The notes: a model not told the origin generated them from the letters alone. A stretch of DNA of 58,339 nucleotides from Gordonia hirsuta DSM 44140 = NBRC 16056 (GCF_000333015.1 NZ_BANT01000037.1:1-58339), one strand, 5' to 3'; positions 35,860 through 45,388 are shown, counted from the stretch's first letter. A program made the numbers and translations.

Positions 35860-36108
35860 ATGACGACCAAGACCATCGAACGGCCCGACCTTGACGAGCG
35901 CACAGACGTCGACGAGCACACCGGCTCCGACGACGACACACCCAAGGTCTTCCACTACGTCAAGAAGGACAGCATCGCCGAGAGCGCGGTGATGGGAACG
36001 CACGTGGTGGCGCTGTGCGGCGAGGTCTTTCCGGTCACCAAGTCGCCCAAGCCCGGTTCGCCGGTCTGCGAGCGCTGCAAGAAGGTCTACGCCAAGCTGA
36101 AGAAGTAG
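35860..36108 (+). CDS. DUF3039 zinc-binding small protein
   Basis: This 82-residue acidic protein has a short C-terminal domain with H48, C53, C70 and C73, likely a zinc site, and a basic end. Family function is unknown. ATG at 35860 follows GGAGA. Its stop is 4 bp from the stop of the convergent yihY-like gene, so no terminator fits between them. The divergent DUF3099 gene is its usual neighbour. Confidence 0.85.
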   Translation: MTTKTIERPDLDERTDVDEHTGSDDDTPKVFHYVKKDSIAESAVMGTHVVALCGEVFPVTKSPKPGSPVCERCKKVYAKLKK

Positions 36109-36112
36109 GGGT

Positions 36113-37165
36113 TCAGGGCGCCCGGCCGATGTCGTCGGGCGGCTGGCGCCGGTCCGGCCGGATCGCTCGCCGCCGCAGAGTGTCGGTGATCTCGGTGGTC
36201 TGCGTCGTCATCCAGTGGCGGACCACCGGCCCGCTGCTTTCGCGCGGCCAGAGTTCCTGGATGGCGGCATTGAACTCGGCGCCCATCACGATGGCGAAAC
36301 CGAGGAAGAAGCCGAAGAGCAGGAAGGCGATCGGCGTCGCCAGCGCGCCGTAGGTGTATCCCACGTTCGCCAGGGCCGTCAGATAGGCGCGGAGCAGGTA
36401 GGTGGCGAGCCAGAAGGCCACACCGGCCAGGAAGGCGCCGGGAACCAGCCGCAACCACGGCAGCGGATAGGGAAGCGCGAAGCGGTACAGCAGCACCAGG
36501 ACGCCGATCAGCAGCAGCCCGACGAAGGGGAAGTATCCCCAGTCGATCAGGACGTTGACGTAGCTGCCCCAGTCCTGCGGCACGATCTCGCGCAGGTAGG
36601 TCGGTCCCAGTGCCACCAGTGGCAGCACCAGCACCGCGGCGATCAGGAAGAACACGTAGATGATCAGCGCGAAGATCCGCTGCCACACCGGATGGCGGAC
36701 CTGATGCTGGTCGTGCGCGGTCACGATGGCGGCCACATAGCAGCTCATCGCCGACGAACCCGCCCACAGCGACATGACGAAACTCACCGAGATGATCGCC
36801 CCGCGCCCGCGGCTGAGCACGTCGTTGACGGTCGGGGCGATCAGATCGTCCACCACCTGCTCGGTGAAGATGCTGCCGGCGAACGAGATGAACCGGGAAC
36901 TGATGATCTGCACGGTGTCGGGCCCGAACCAGCCGCCGATGTAACCGAGGCTGCCCAGGACCCCCAGCAGCAGCGGGACCAGCGACAGCGACTGCCAGAA
37001 CGCCGCCTGCGCGGACCAGCCGATGATGCCGTCGTCCCAGGATTTGACGGTGGTACGCCAGGCGACCTGACCGAATCTGCGGAGCACGCCGGGCCGGGCG
37101 GCGGCGGGACCGCCGTCACCCGGCGGCGGTGGTGTGCGGCCGTCGATGCTGATGAATACCAGCAT
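36113..37165 (-). CDS. YihY/BrkB family integral membrane protein
   Basis: This 350-residue protein has about six membrane helices between residues 55 and 305 and the YihY/BrkB signature (GAFLAGVAFWLATYLLRAYL). The family was once misnamed RNase BN. Transport or envelope roles are proposed but unproven. The C-terminal tail is cytoplasmic and Arg-rich. ATG at 37165 follows GGGATCGG. Function is left open. Confidence 0.88.
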   Translation of the reverse strand: MLVFISIDGRTPPPPGDGGPAAARPGVLRRFGQVAWRTTVKSWDDGIIGWSAQAAFWQSLSLVPLLLGVLGSLGYIGGWFGPDTVQIISSRFISFAGSIFTEQVVDDLIAPTVNDVLSRGRGAIISVSFVMSLWAGSSAMSCYVAAIVTAHDQHQVRHPVWQRIFALIIYVFFLIAAVLVLPLVALGPTYLREIVPQDWGSYVNVLIDWGYFPFVGLLLIGVLVLLYRFALPYPLPWLRLVPGAFLAGVAFWLATYLLRAYLTALANVGYTYGALATPIAFLLFGFFLGFAIVMGAEFNAAIQELWPRESSGPVVRHWMTTQTTEITDTLRRRAIRPDRRQPPDDIGRAP

Positions 37166-37249
37166 GGCCGATCCCGGCCCGGACGTTCGGTTCGGGGCGC
37201 TTGCGGCGTGGCGGACCCTGCTGCCCGACGGGCTAGAATCGACTCCGCT

Positions 37250-39034
37250 ATGACAGAACCGGGGAGCTCCACCACGATGGCCGAGGACACCGCAGCGACG
37301 ACGTCGCAAGGGGGCCGGCGGCAGCCGGTGGCGACCGGGCCGCTGCGTGCCTGGCAGCGCCGTGCGCTGACCAAGTATCTGACCGCCCGGCCCAAGGACT
37401 TCCTGGCCGTGGCCACTCCTGGTGCGGGTAAGACGACCTTCGGCCTGCGGGTGGCAGCCGAACTGCTGTCGGACCGGACAGTGGAACGCATCACCGTGGT
37501 CGCACCCACCGAACACCTCAAACATCAGTGGGCGCAGGCGGCCGCCCGTGTGGGGATCGCGCTGGATCCGAACTTCTCCAATGCGGCCGGCTCGACCAGC
37601 TCCGACTACGACGGCGTGGTGCTGACCTATGCGCAGGTCGCGGCCCACCCCTACCGTCACCGCGAGCGCACGGTGCGGCGGCGCACGCTGGTCATCCTGG
37701 ACGAGATCCATCACGGCGGTGACGCCAAGTCGTGGGGTGAGGGCATCCGGGAGGCCTTCGACGACGCCGAGCGCCGCCTGGCCCTGACCGGTACGCCCTT
37801 CCGCTCCGATGACTCGCCGATCCCGTTCGTCACCTACGAACCCGAACCCGGCGGCGGCGCCCGGTCCAAACCGGACCACGCCTACGGGTACGCCGACGCC
37901 CTGCGCGACGGGGTCGTGCGACCGGTGGTGTTCCTGGCCTACTCCGGGCAGGCGGCCTGGCGCACCAGCGCCGGCGAGGAGTTCACCGCCCGCCTGGGAG
38001 AACCGTTGTCGGCGGCGCAGACCGCCCGGGCCTGGCGCACCGCCCTGGATGCGCACGGCGACTGGATTCCGGCGGTCCTGGGCGCCGCCCACCGTCGCCT
38101 GCAGAAGCTGCGGGACTCCGGTGTCCCCGATGCCGGCGGTCTGGTGATCGCCACCGATCAGGACTCGGCGCGCGACTACGCCGAACTGCTGCATTCGATC
38201 ACCGGCACCCGGCCGACGCTGGTGCTCTCGGACGAAGCCGGATCCTCGGCCCGGATCGAGCGGTTCGCGGCGTCGGACGACGAATGGATGGTGGCCGTCC
38301 GGATGGTCTCCGAAGGCGTTGACGTGCCGCGGCTGGCCGTCGGTGTCTATGCCACCAACGCCTCGACCCCGCTGTATTTCGCCCAGGCGATCGGCCGGTT
38401 CGTCCGGTCGCGGCGGCCGGGGGAGACCGCGAGCGTCTTTCTGCCGTCGGTGCCGGTACTGCTGCAGCTGGCCAGCGAGCTGGAGGCGCAGCGTGATCAC
38501 GTGCTGGGCAAACCGCACCGCGAAGAGTCCGGACTCGACGACGCTGCCCTGATCGAGGCCAACAAGACCGAGGACGAGCCGGGCGACGACGAACCGGCCT
38601 TCCAGTCACTGCATGCCAGCGCCGAACTCGACCAGGTGATCTACGACGGTGCCTCCTTCGGAACGGCCACCATGCCGGGTTCGGACGAGGAATCGGACTA
38701 TCTGGGGTTGCCGGGCCTCCTCGATGCCGATCAGGTCCGGACGCTGCTGCAGCAGCGTCAGGCCCAGCAGATCGCCAAACCGGCGCCGGCCCGCCCGCGG
38801 GATGCGACCGAGGCTGCCGCCGCACCCAACGCCGCTGAGCGTCGCACGGGGGAGAACCTGCACGCGCTGCGCAAGGAACTGAACACCCTGGTCGCCTTGC
38901 GGCACAACCGCACCGGGCGGCCGCACGGGCAGATTCACAACGAGTTGCGCGAACGCGTCGGTGGCCCGCCGACGGCGATGGCCACCGCCGATCAACTGCG
39001 CGAACGGATCGCCGAACTGCGCACCTGGCGGTAA
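37250..39034 (+). CDS. DEAD/DEAH-box superfamily 2 helicase
   Basis: This 594-residue helicase has Walker A ATPGAGKT (55-62), DEIH (151-154), the motif III-like TGTPFRSDD (180-188) and motif VI QAIGRFVRSRR. The C-terminal 150 residues are helical with a lysine/arginine-rich part that could bind nucleic acid. It resembles actinobacterial helicases related to UvrB/RecG-like folds but has no specific named function. ATG at 37250 lies 10 nt after TAGAAT; ATG at 37277 is an alternative. It is divergent from the yihY-like gene. Confidence 0.88.
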   Translation: MTEPGSSTTMAEDTAATTSQGGRRQPVATGPLRAWQRRALTKYLTARPKDFLAVATPGAGKTTFGLRVAAELLSDRTVERITVVAPTEHLKHQWAQAAARVGIALDPNFSNAAGSTSSDYDGVVLTYAQVAAHPYRHRERTVRRRTLVILDEIHHGGDAKSWGEGIREAFDDAERRLALTGTPFRSDDSPIPFVTYEPEPGGGARSKPDHAYGYADALRDGVVRPVVFLAYSGQAAWRTSAGEEFTARLGEPLSAAQTARAWRTALDAHGDWIPAVLGAAHRRLQKLRDSGVPDAGGLVIATDQDSARDYAELLHSITGTRPTLVLSDEAGSSARIERFAASDDEWMVAVRMVSEGVDVPRLAVGVYATNASTPLYFAQAIGRFVRSRRPGETASVFLPSVPVLLQLASELEAQRDHVLGKPHREESGLDDAALIEANKTEDEPGDDEPAFQSLHASAELDQVIYDGASFGTATMPGSDEESDYLGLPGLLDADQVRTLLQQRQAQQIAKPAPARPRDATEAAAAPNAAERRTGENLHALRKELNTLVALRHNRTGRPHGQIHNELRERVGGPPTAMATADQLRERIAELRTWR

Positions 39035-39048
39035 CGCCGCCCGATGCG

Positions 39049-39092
39049 CGACGCCCGGGTGGTCAGCGTGGTCGCTGGCCGCCCGGGCGTCG
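39049..39092. terminator. Bidirectional terminator between the helicase and DUF7455 genes
   Basis: A near-continuous 20-bp hairpin: CGACGCCCGGG pairs with CCCGGGCGTCG, and the inner GGTCAGCG/CGCTGGCC closes on a TGGT loop with one G-T wobble. Confidence 0.8.
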
Positions 39093-39109
39093 TCGTTCGT
39101 CTGAAGGGG

Positions 39110-39298
39110 CTACTCGCTGATCAGCGCGCCCAGTTCGGCGAGGCGAGCCTCGTGGCCGTTGTAGTGATGCCGGCAGAACAGCAGTTCACCGCCGGCGGTG
39201 AGGGTGGCGCGCACCTTCGCCGCCGCACCGCAGCGATCGCAGCGGTCGGCATTGGTCAACGGGTTCGGGACGATTGTGGTCGTGGCGTTGTCGGTCAT
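39110..39298 (-). CDS. Small zinc-ribbon-like protein (DUF7455-like)
   Basis: This 62-residue protein has C20-x2-C23 (CDRC) and C42-x-H-H, a probable zinc site within a compact fold. Similar short proteins lie near sigB/sigA in Mycobacteriales; function is unknown. ATG at 39298 is favoured over a TTG at 39307 by position. It sits between the helicase and a TetR gene. Confidence 0.75.
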   Translation of the reverse strand: MTDNATTTIVPNPLTNADRCDRCGAAAKVRATLTAGGELLFCRHHYNGHEARLAELGALISE

Positions 39299-39384
39299 GG
39301 AATCCACCTGCCCTTTCGGTCATTGGCCTTCGGCGAGGGCACCCGAACGGGAACTCTCACCTCTACTGTGTCAGACGTTGGCGG

Positions 39385-39405
39385 GGCCGGGTTTGTTCCC
39401 CGGCC
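39385..39405. terminator. Hairpin downstream of tetR
   Basis: GGCCGGG and CCCGGCC form a 7-bp stem with loop TTTGTTC, just after the TetR stop. Confidence 0.5.
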
Positions 39406-39431
39406 ATATCGGGTGTGTCGCAACGCACTCG

Positions 39432-40037
39432 TCAGACGGGATCGGCCTGCACCATCAGCAACGCCAGATCGGCGTACGAGCGCGCCAGCGCTTCGGGGGC
39501 GGGGGAGCCGGGCGCGGAGTACCAGCGGGCGATGTCGATGTTCATGGACAGGATCGCCAGGTTCACCGTCTGCACATCGGCGGTGTGGAAGTCCCCGGCG
39601 GCCACCCCGTCCTCGATGACCGTGCGGACCCGCCGGGTGATCTCCCTGCGCAGTTCACGGATCTGCGCGAAGTGTTCGGGAGACAGCGACGCCAACTCGT
39701 AGTTCACGATCCGGGCGGTGGTGTGATCGAGCGCGTGATGCAGAGCGAAGGCGTAGATCAGCCGGTGCAGCCGTGCCGCCGATCCGAGGGCCGGGTCGTC
39801 GTTGGCGTTGATTTCGGCGAGCGTCTTCTGATGCCCGGCCAGCGACAGTTCGTAGAGCAGGTGCTCCTTGGAGGGGTAGTGAACGTAGACCGCGGCCGGG
39901 CTCATGCCGGCGGCGGTGGCCAGATCACGGGTTGTGGTGCCGTGGAAGCCGCGTTCAGCGAAGGCCTCCACCGCCGCGTTGAGCAGCCGCGTCCGCGTCT
40001 GCTGTGCCTTGGACGCGATTTCAGTCACGTTCTCCAT
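39432..40037 (-). CDS. TetR-family regulator of the adjacent acyl-CoA operon
   Basis: This 201-residue regulator has an N-terminal HTH (TTRDLATAAGMSPAAVYVHY, about 34-53) and a ligand-binding domain. It is divergent from the SDR-MaoC-kinase-ACAD operon and probably represses it, with an acyl-CoA or related lipid as inducer (family knowledge; ligand unknown). ATG at 40037 follows GGAGGAG. A palindrome in the shared intergenic region is its likely operator. Confidence 0.87.
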   Translation of the reverse strand: MENVTEIASKAQQTRTRLLNAAVEAFAERGFHGTTTRDLATAAGMSPAAVYVHYPSKEHLLYELSLAGHQKTLAEINANDDPALGSAARLHRLIYAFALHHALDHTTARIVNYELASLSPEHFAQIRELRREITRRVRTVIEDGVAAGDFHTADVQTVNLAILSMNIDIARWYSAPGSPAPEALARSYADLALLMVQADPV

Positions 40038-40156
40038 CTCTCCTCCCCGGCGCCGCCCACCTGGTGAGGTGAAGGTAGGCCGGTTCCAGGTTCGGTCCGG
40101 CCTGCGGCGGGTATTGACGTATCAACCTCTTCCCGGCAGAGTAGAGCACAGATTAC

Positions 40157-40170
40157 TAAGCGAACGCTTG
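40157..40170. promoter_or_regulatory. Candidate TetR operator
   Basis: AAGCG-AA-CGCTT (40158-40169) is an inverted repeat between the divergent tetR and SDR genes. A second partial palindrome, TTGA-CGTA-TCAA, is at 40114-40125. Confidence 0.5.
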
Positions 40171-40199
40171 ATCGGTCGGATCGGGCAGGAGACAGAGGT

Positions 40200-41003
40200 A
40201 TGGAAACGATGAGTGCATTCGATCCGGCTGGGTCGGTCGCGGTGGTGACGGGAGCCGGTAACGGCATCGGCGCGGCTCTGGCCGAAGCTCTGGGCTCACG
40301 CGGCGCCAAGGTCGTGGTGGCAGACCTGGACGCCGCCGGTGTCGAACGCACGGTGGCTGCCGTCGAAACCGCCGGTGGTACCGCGGTCGGGGTGGCCGGA
40401 GACGCCGCCTCCGAGAGCGGGATCGAGTCGCTGATCGCCGGCGCCACCGAGGCCTTCGGCCCCATCGACGCCTGGTTCGCCAATGCGGGCATCGATCGCG
40501 GCCGCGGACTGCAGGCCTCCGAAGCCGATTGGGAGTCGTCCTTCCAGGTGAATGTCATGGCCCATGTCCGCGCCGCCCGCGCCCTGGTGCCGGGCTGGCT
40601 GGAATCCGGCGGCGGACGTTTCGTGGTGACCGCTTCGGCAGCGGGCCTGCTGACCATGCTCGGCGCACCGGCCTATTCGGTGACCAAACACGGTGCGGTC
40701 GCCTTCGCCGAATGGCTCTCGGCGACCTACCGTCACCGCGGCATCGTCGTGCAGGCCGTGTGTCCGCAGGGCGTGCAGACCCGGATGCTCGACGACTCGG
40801 GGCCGTTGCAGGAGATCCTCAGCCACGATTCGGCGCTGACGGCCGAACAGGTGGCCGCCGATGTCCTGGCCGCTCTGGACGGCGACGACTTCCTGATTCT
40901 TCCGCATCCGGAGGTGGCCGAGTACTACACTGCCCGCGCCGGTTCCACGGACCGCTGGATCGGCGGCATGAACCGGATCCAGCAGCGGCTCGACGAGCAC
41001 TGA
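40200..41003 (+). CDS. Short-chain dehydrogenase/reductase
   Basis: This 267-residue classical SDR has TGAGNGIG (17-24), NAG (95-97), S146, and the catalytic Y159/K163 pair. Substrate cannot be read directly. The neighbouring hydratase, kinase and dehydrogenase point to oxidation of a hydroxyacyl-CoA. ATG at 40200 follows GGAGACAGAGG; the in-frame ATG at 40209 is an alternative. It is the first gene of the TetR-controlled operon. Confidence 0.9.
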   Translation: METMSAFDPAGSVAVVTGAGNGIGAALAEALGSRGAKVVVADLDAAGVERTVAAVETAGGTAVGVAGDAASESGIESLIAGATEAFGPIDAWFANAGIDRGRGLQASEADWESSFQVNVMAHVRAARALVPGWLESGGGRFVVTASAAGLLTMLGAPAYSVTKHGAVAFAEWLSATYRHRGIVVQAVCPQGVQTRMLDDSGPLQEILSHDSALTAEQVAADVLAALDGDDFLILPHPEVAEYYTARAGSTDRWIGGMNRIQQRLDEH

Positions 41004-41050
41004 TCCGACCTTTCGACACGACCGACACCGACACGAGGAAGCGAACACAG

Positions 41051-41518
41051 ATGAGCGACGACCCCATCCGGACCATCCGCGGAGCGCAGGAGCTCACGGA
41101 CGCGGTCGGGCAGGTGCTGGGCACCTCCGACTGGAACACCATCACCCAGGAGCAGGTGGATACGTTCGCCGAGGCCACCGGCGATCACCAGTGGATCCAC
41201 GTCGATCCCGACCGCGCCGCGACCGGCCCGTTCGGGGGCACCATCGCGCACGGCTATCTGACGATGTCGCTGGTGCCGATGCTGCGTAAGCAGGCGTGGG
41301 CCATCGAAGGGACGACGATGGGCGTGAACTACGGTGCCAACAAGCTCCGGTTCCCCGCGCCGGTACCGGTGGGATCGCGGCTGCGGGCCACCTTCGAGCT
41401 GCTCGAGGTGACCGAGGGCCGGGCCGGCTACCAGGTGGTCGAGCGCGTCACCGCCGAGGTCGACGGCGGCGAGAAGCCGGTGATGATCGCCGAAACCGTC
41501 ACGGTTCTGGTGTTCTGA
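41051..41518 (+). CDS. MaoC-like (R)-enoyl-CoA hydratase (HtdZ-like)
   Basis: This 155-residue hotdog-fold hydratase carries the family motif with catalytic D and H in DATGDHQWIHVD-like form (here EATGDHQWIHVDPDRA) and GTIAHGYLT. It resembles M. tuberculosis Rv0130 (HtdZ). It would add water to trans-2-enoyl-CoA to make (R)-3-hydroxyacyl-CoA. Its stop overlaps the kinase-like gene start (TGATG), showing coupled translation. Confidence 0.9.
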   Translation: MSDDPIRTIRGAQELTDAVGQVLGTSDWNTITQEQVDTFAEATGDHQWIHVDPDRAATGPFGGTIAHGYLTMSLVPMLRKQAWAIEGTTMGVNYGANKLRFPAPVPVGSRLRATFELLEVTEGRAGYQVVERVTAEVDGGEKPVMIAETVTVLVF

Positions 41519-42567
41519 TGAGCTCGGCAGAGGCTGCGGGTGCCGCGCTTCCCGGACTGGACCTGGTGGCGCTGACGCCCTGGTTCGCCGAGCACGTCGG
41601 CGACGTGGGCGACGGCATCACCGCCGAGCACATCACCGGCGGCAAATCGAACCTCACCTATCGCCTGCGGGCCGACGGCCGCGAGTACATCCTCCGGCGC
41701 CCTCCGGTGGGCACCCTGCTGGCCACCGCGCACGATATGGGCCGTGAGCATCGCATGATGGCGGCACTGGCCGAGACGGCGGTGCCGGTTCCGGTGATGT
41801 ACGCCTTCTGCGACGATGAATCGGTGCTGGGTGCACCGTTCTATGTGATGGAGGCGGTCGAGGGTACGCCGTACCGGCGCGCCAGTGAGCTGACGGCCCG
41901 GGGAACCGAACGCACCCGGCAGATCTCGGAGCGGCTGGTCGACACGCTGGCGACCCTGCACGCGGTCGACCCGGCAGAGGTCGGACTGGCAGATTTCGGC
42001 CGCCCGCAGGGCTACCTGCAACGGCAGGTCGGCCGCTGGCGCAAACAGTTCGATGCCAGCCACACCCGCGAGCTCCCGGACATGCTCACGCTCTACGCGG
42101 CGCTGGCCGAGCGCGCAGCGCAGGTCGAGGTCCGCTCGGGCAGTCCGGCCGGCATCGTTCACGGCGACTTCCGCCTGGACAATGTGCTCTTCGATAACAA
42201 CGACCAGCCGACGGCCGTGCTGGACTGGGAGCTGTCGACCATCGGCGATTCCCTGACCGATCTGGCCCTGATGGGGGTCTACGACACCATGGGCAAGCTG
42301 ATGCCCGGGGCGGTCAGTGACGTCTCGGCAGCACCCGGGTACCTGTCCGACGAGGAGGTCGTCGCCCGGTACGCGTCGACCTCGACGCGCGACCTGTCCG
42401 ATTTCAGCTTCTACACTGCACTGTCGTGGTTCAAGCTGGCCGGCATCGTCGAAGGAATCCACTATCGCTACGTCAACAAGCAAACGGTCGGTGAGGGCTT
42501 CGCCGGTATCGGTGACGGGGTGTTCCCCCTGCTCTCCGCCGGCCTGGCAGCACTCAACGACCACTGA
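41518..42567 (+). CDS. ACAD10/11-type phosphotransferase (aminoglycoside-phosphotransferase fold)
   Basis: This 349-residue kinase-like protein has ITGGKSNLTYRL, YILRRPP (Arg where kinases have the ATP lysine, as is usual in this subfamily), the catalytic HGDFRLDNVLFD and metal-binding LDWELSTIGD. In animals this domain is fused to an acyl-CoA dehydrogenase (ACAD10/11), and in Pseudomonas the related LvaA phosphorylates 4-hydroxyacyl-CoAs. Here the dehydrogenase is encoded 18 bp downstream. The substrate is inferred. Confidence 0.88.
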   Translation: MSSAEAAGAALPGLDLVALTPWFAEHVGDVGDGITAEHITGGKSNLTYRLRADGREYILRRPPVGTLLATAHDMGREHRMMAALAETAVPVPVMYAFCDDESVLGAPFYVMEAVEGTPYRRASELTARGTERTRQISERLVDTLATLHAVDPAEVGLADFGRPQGYLQRQVGRWRKQFDASHTRELPDMLTLYAALAERAAQVEVRSGSPAGIVHGDFRLDNVLFDNNDQPTAVLDWELSTIGDSLTDLALMGVYDTMGKLMPGAVSDVSAAPGYLSDEEVVARYASTSTRDLSDFSFYTALSWFKLAGIVEGIHYRYVNKQTVGEGFAGIGDGVFPLLSAGLAALNDH

Positions 42568-42585
42568 TGATCAAGGAGAACCCAG

Positions 42586-43812
42586 ATGGACTTCACATTC
42601 GATGAGACCACGGAGAAGTACCGGGCCGAGTTGCTCGACTTCATGGACAAGCACATCTACCCGGCTGAACCGGTCTTCGCCGAGCAGCTGGCGCAACTGG
42701 ACGACCGCTGGGACTGGGACAGTGTCCCGGTGCTGGCCGAGCTGCGCGCCGAGGCCCGCAAACGCGGCCTGTGGAACCTGTTTCTGCCGGGCGAACACGG
42801 TGCGGGCCTGACCAATATCCAGTACGCACCGCTGGCCGAGATCACCGGCCGCAGTCCGCAGCTGGCACCTGCCGCCCTCAACTGTGCCGCACCGGATACC
42901 GGCAACATGGAGGTCCTGGCGGCCTTCGCCAACGAAGAACAGCAGGCGGCCTGGCTCACGCCGCTGCTCAACGGCGAGATCCGCTCGGCGTTCGCGATGA
43001 CCGAACCCGATGTCGCCAGCTCCGATGCCACCAATATCGAGCTGTCCATCGTGCGCGACGGAGACGAGTACGTCATCAACGGCCGCAAGTGGTGGATCAC
43101 CGGTGCGATGAGCCCCAATGCGAAGATCTTCATCGTCATGGGCAAGACCGACCCGAATGCCGACCGGCATCGTCAGCAGTCGATGATCCTGGTCGAACGG
43201 GACACCCCGGGCCTGGAGATCATCCGCGGGATGGACGTCTACGGTTACGACGATCACAGCCACGGCGGTCACGCCGAACTGCAGTTCACCGATGTGCGGG
43301 TGCCGGCCGCCAACCTGATCGGTGAGGAGGGCGACGGTTTCGCCATCGCGCAGGGACGTCTGGGACCGGGCCGTATCCACCACTGCATGCGGTCGATCGG
43401 CATCGCCGAACGCGCCCTGGAAATGATGTGCGACCGGGTGGAGCAGCGTGTCGCCTTCGGTAAGCCGCTGAGCGAACAGGGGGTGATCCGGGACTGGATC
43501 GCCGAATCCCGCGTCAAGATCGAACAGCTGCGGCTGCTCACCTTCAAGGCGGCCTGGCTGATGGACACGGTCGGCAACCGCAAGGCACACACCGAGATCC
43601 AGGCGATCAAGATCGCCACCCCGCGCACCGTCGAGTGGATTCTGGACAAGGCCATTCAGGCGCACGGAGCCGGCGGTCTGTCGCAGGACTTCCCGCTCGC
43701 CGAGATGATCGCCGGTGTGCGCACGCTGCGCTTCGCCGACGGCCCCGACGAGGTGCACAAGAACGCGCTGGCCCGCCACGAACTGCGCAAGCAGGCCGCG
43801 CGCCACGGCTGA
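42586..43812 (+). CDS. Acyl-CoA dehydrogenase, ACAD10/11-like
   Basis: This 408-residue flavoprotein matches the ACAD10/11 branch, notably [13 protein letters not shown] at about 98-110 and [12 protein letters not shown] near residue 140. In that branch the enzyme may eliminate phosphate from 4-phosphoacyl-CoA rather than only dehydrogenate. ATG at 42586 follows AAGGAG. It ends the TetR-controlled operon and is followed by a strong terminator. Length and motifs are intact. Confidence 0.9.
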   Translation: MDFTFDETTEKYRAELLDFMDKHIYPAEPVFAEQLAQLDDRWDWDSVPVLAELRAEARKRGLWNLFLPGEHGAGLTNIQYAPLAEITGRSPQLAPAALNCAAPDTGNMEVLAAFANEEQQAAWLTPLLNGEIRSAFAMTEPDVASSDATNIELSIVRDGDEYVINGRKWWITGAMSPNAKIFIVMGKTDPNADRHRQQSMILVERDTPGLEIIRGMDVYGYDDHSHGGHAELQFTDVRVPAANLIGEEGDGFAIAQGRLGPGRIHHCMRSIGIAERALEMMCDRVEQRVAFGKPLSEQGVIRDWIAESRVKIEQLRLLTFKAAWLMDTVGNRKAHTEIQAIKIATPRTVEWILDKAIQAHGAGGLSQDFPLAEMIAGVRTLRFADGPDEVHKNALARHELRKQAARHG

Positions 43813-43829
43813 CGCCGCCACGGCGAAGA

Positions 43830-43870
43830 CGACGATGGGGCTCCCGCGAATCGCGGGAGCCCCATCGTCG
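43830..43870. terminator. Bidirectional terminator between the ACAD and sigA genes
   Basis: The 20-bp arms 43830-43849 and 43851-43870 are perfectly complementary around a single base; the effective loop is about 5 nt. Confidence 0.85.
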
Positions 43871-43918
43871 TTCGGTCTGATGTCGCGGCGGCAACGATCA
43901 GACCGGCGGCGGACCGGA

Positions 43919-45388
43919 TCAGTCCAGATAGTCTCGCAGGACCTGCGAGCGGCTCGGGTGGCGCAGCTTGCTCATGGTCTTGGATTCGATCTGCCGGATG
44001 CGTTCGCGGGTGACGCCGTAGACCTGGCCGATCTCATCGAGGGTGCGCGGCTGACCGTCGGTCAGACCGAAACGCAGTCGCACCACACCGGCCTCACGCT
44101 CGGACAGGGTGTCCAGGACATCCTGCAACTGGTCCTGCAGCAGGGTGAAGCTGACTGCGTCGACGGCGACCACGGCCTCCGAATCCTCGATGAAGTCGCC
44201 CAGCTGGCTGTCGCCCTCATCACCGATGGTCTGGTCCAGGGAGATCGGTTCACGCGCATACTGCTGGATCTCCAGCACCTTCTCCGGCGTGATGTCCATC
44301 TCCTTGGCGAGTTCCTCGGGAGTGGGCTCGCGGCCCAGATCCTGCAGCAGCTCCCGCTGGATCCGGCCGAGTTTGTTGATCACCTCGACCATGTGCACGG
44401 GAATGCGGATGGTGCGCGCCTGGTCGGCCATGGCGCGGGTGATCGCCTGTCGGATCCACCAGGTCGCATACGTGGAGAACTTGTATCCCTTGGTGTAGTC
44501 GAACTTCTCCACTGCGCGAATCAGACCCAGGTTGCCTTCCTGAATCAGGTCCAGGAACGCCATGCCCCGACCGGTGTACCGCTTGGCCAGGGACACCACC
44601 AGTCGCAGGTTGGCCTCGAGGAGGTGGTTCTTGGCGCGATTGCCGTCGCGGGAGATCCAGTTCAGATCGCGGCGCTGGGCGACCGACAGCTTCTCGCCGG
44701 CCTCCATCACCCGGCGCAGCCGTTCGGTGGCGAACAGACCGGCCTCGATGCGCTTGGCGAGTTCGACCTCCTCTTCGGCGTTGAGCAGGGCGACCTTGCC
44801 GATCTGCTTGAGGTAGGCGCGGACCGAGTCCGCCGAAGCGGTCAGCTCGGCGTCCTTGCGTGCCTGACGCAGCGCCTCGGACTCCTCTTCGTCCCAGACG
44901 AAGTCGCTGGAAGACTTCTCGTCGCCGCCCTTGGCCGTCTTATCGCCGCCCTTGGCGTCGGCCGCAGGCGTCTCGTCCTCGGCGTCGAGCTCCTCGTCGG
45001 CCAGGTCGATCTCGGTGTCTTCCAGGTTCTCGGGAGCGTCTTCGTCCAGACCGTCGGTGATCACACCGTCGTCGGCCGTCGTCGGCGCCGCCTTCTTCGC
45101 CGCGGTCTTGCGTGCGGCGGTCTTCTTGGCGGGCGCCTTCTTGGCGGCGGTCTTCTTGGCGGCGGTCTTCTTGGCCGGTGCCTTCTTGGCGGCGGTCTTC
45201 TTGGCTGCCGCCTTCTTCGCCGGTGCCTTCTTGGCGGCCGTCTTCTTCGCGGGAGCCGCTGTAGTGGCGTCGTCGTCAGTGACGGCGGCCTGGGCCGCAG
45301 CCTTCTTAGCCGGAGCCTTCTTCGCGGCGGCCTTGGTGGCCGGTGCCTTCTTGGCGGCGGTGGCTGCGGGGGTCCTGGTGGTTGCCAC
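43919..45388 (-). CDS. sigA: Principal sigma factor SigA
   Basis: SigA is the essential housekeeping sigma factor. Of the 489 residues, about 1-100 are a histone-H1-like Lys/Ala/Pro repeat, about 105-160 are acidic, and the rest is the conserved sigma core ([47 protein letters not shown]). GTG at 45388 follows GAAAGG and is favoured over the GTG/TTG region six codons upstream. It is convergent with the ACAD gene. A TACAAT -10 lies about 145 nt upstream. Confidence 0.96.
   Translation of the reverse strand: MATTRTPAATAAKKAPATKAAAKKAPAKKAAAQAAVTDDDATTAAPAKKTAAKKAPAKKAAAKKTAAKKAPAKKTAAKKTAAKKAPAKKTAARKTAAKKAAPTTADDGVITDGLDEDAPENLEDTEIDLADEELDAEDETPAADAKGGDKTAKGGDEKSSSDFVWDEEESEALRQARKDAELTASADSVRAYLKQIGKVALLNAEEEVELAKRIEAGLFATERLRRVMEAGEKLSVAQRRDLNWISRDGNRAKNHLLEANLRLVVSLAKRYTGRGMAFLDLIQEGNLGLIRAVEKFDYTKGYKFSTYATWWIRQAITRAMADQARTIRIPVHMVEVINKLGRIQRELLQDLGREPTPEELAKEMDITPEKVLEIQQYAREPISLDQTIGDEGDSQLGDFIEDSEAVVAVDAVSFTLLQDQLQDVLDTLSEREAGVVRLRFGLTDGQPRTLDEIGQVYGVTRERIRQIESKTMSKLRHPSRSQVLRDYLD
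45100..45375. repeat. Short in-frame repeats encoding the SigA lysine/alanine tail
   Basis: Imperfect 12-15 bp units of the form GCCTTCTTGGCGGCGGTCTT (plus strand) recur across this stretch, encoding [17 protein letters not shown] repeats of SigA. The length could vary between strains by slippage. Confidence 0.8.

Noticed and set aside
45100..45375. Sequence repeats as a CRISPR-like or mobile element
   Set aside because: They are in-frame codon repeats of the SigA tail with no spacers or element ends.
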